The notes below the pieces were generated by a model. The model was given only the letters and a program-made list of their open reading frames with translations. It made no database searches and was not told where the DNA came from. The translations under genes and the position numbers were made by a program. DNA of 12,384 nucleotides from Candidatus Pacearchaeota archaeon RBG_13_36_9. Lineage in GTDB: Archaea; Nanobdellota; Nanobdellia; Pacearchaeales; GW2011-AR1. The stretch covers positions 1-12,384 of the forward strand of contig MFWN01000088.1 in the NCBI GenBank assembly GCA_001786395.1, given 5' to 3'. Below, one piece after another: positions 11,957 to 12,384 of this stretch (position 1 is the stretch's first letter; each line of letters opens with the position of its first letter).

Positions 11957-12384
11957 ATGGCAATCAGCAGAAGAGGGTTTTTGAAGGGGGCAGTTTCTGC
12001 CCCATTAACTAAATTAGCTTCAAGTTCTAAAGAGAAAAATAGTGAAGAAAAAACACCATATGATGGAAAATTTGAGTATGATCTGGCTTTTTGTAGTCTA
12101 GATTTTGCAGAAAAATTTTTAAGCGGGATTATGAACAGAAAGTATACTGGCCCACATAGACCTTATGCAAGTAATATAGACTCTGCTGCAAGGTTTATCC
12201 ACCTAAAAGTGTGGGATGAGCGTCCATTAATTAATAAAGTTAAAAGAGTTTATATCCCATTATTAGAAAAAGCAAGAGATTCAATAGACCTAAATGATCC
12301 TGCAGAAATAAAAAAACATGACCCTGCATGGATAAAAAACAACGCAGATTATCCAACATCTGCTATGCACACTAAAGCTTGTAT
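11957..12384 (+). CDS. Protein with twin-arginine-like N-terminus (5' part, runs off the window)
   Basis: The frame is open from ATG at 11957 to the edge (142 codons). The N-terminus MAISRRGFLKGAVSAPLTKL contains SRRGFLK, a close match to the Tat consensus S/T-R-R-x-F-L-K. The hydrophobic part is short and moderate, and a Ser/Lys/Glu-rich linker follows (about 22-36). The rest (YDGKFEYDLAFCSLDFAEKF, a Lys/Asp-rich middle, HDPAWIKNNADYPTSAMHTK) matches no family I recognise. If real, the protein would be folded, perhaps with a cofactor, before export. No SD is obvious; a TATA-like AAATATAATA lies near 11910-11919. It is divergent from the tandem Lrp gene. Confidence 0.7.
   Translation, partial: MAISRRGFLKGAVSAPLTKLASSSKEKNSEEKTPYDGKFEYDLAFCSLDFAEKFLSGIMNRKYTGPHRPYASNIDSAARFIHLKVWDERPLINKVKRVYIPLLEKARDSIDLNDPAEIKKHDPAWIKNNADYPTSAMHTKAC

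Overview
The window looks like a piece of an archaeal chromosome. A group II chaperonin (thermosome) gene, an AbrB-PhoU fusion regulator, a CBS-pair/zinc-ribbon protein, a tandem Lrp/AsnC-type protein and TATA boxes about 23-30 bp upstream of many start codons (leaderless transcripts) all point to Archaea. The AT-rich sequence, short secreted or membrane-anchored proteins and many unrecognised genes would fit a DPANN-type lineage (Woese-/Pacearchaeota-like), but that placement is inference. Codon use is standard in all intact genes.

Left arm (1-1830). Three minus-strand genes, each with its own TATA box, run towards the left edge: a small winged-helix regulator (1380-1637), a membrane-anchored free-standing subtilisin-propeptide-like protein (699-1325), and the start of a secreted protein with a paralogous propeptide-like domain (1-535, cut by the window edge), probably a subtilisin-like protease. 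A palindromic TATA box at 1657-1664 also faces a possible 40-residue plus-strand protein (1687-1809). Next comes a decayed IS6/IS240-like insertion sequence (about 1861-2795) whose transposase has one frameshift and two stops.

Middle (2842-7606). The thermosome gene (2842-4464, minus) has its own promoter. Upstream, a probable two-gene operon (minus) pairs an AbrB-PhoU regulator (6043-7011) with a divergent aminoglycoside-phosphotransferase/protein-kinase-like protein (4562-6040); only 2 bp separate them. The 595-bp gap 7012-7606 holds the PhoU promoter, a pure A/T stretch, a candidate 55-nt structured RNA with its own TATA box (7273-7327), and the wreck of a CBS-domain gene (7368-7534).

Right arm (7607-12384). 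An intact CBS-pair/zinc-ribbon gene (7607-8164) faces a broken minus-strand gene for a secreted or anchored Ig-like protein (8187-8613). A notable leader at 8744-8838 contains two adjacent hairpins and a 13-nt perfect complement between the second loop and the bases just before the next start codon. It precedes an unrecognised soluble 170-residue protein (8839-9351). Then come a secreted/membrane protein with beta-sandwich-like domains on both sides of a single membrane span (9418-10830), a tandem-duplicated Lrp/AsnC-type protein on the minus strand (10898-11860), and divergently the start of a protein with a twin-arginine-like N-terminus (11957 to the edge).

No single known defence or metabolic system spans the window. 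The parts most worth follow-up are the leader at 8744-8838, the hairpin RNA at 7273-7327, the orphan propeptide beside the putative protease, and the PhoU-kinase pair.
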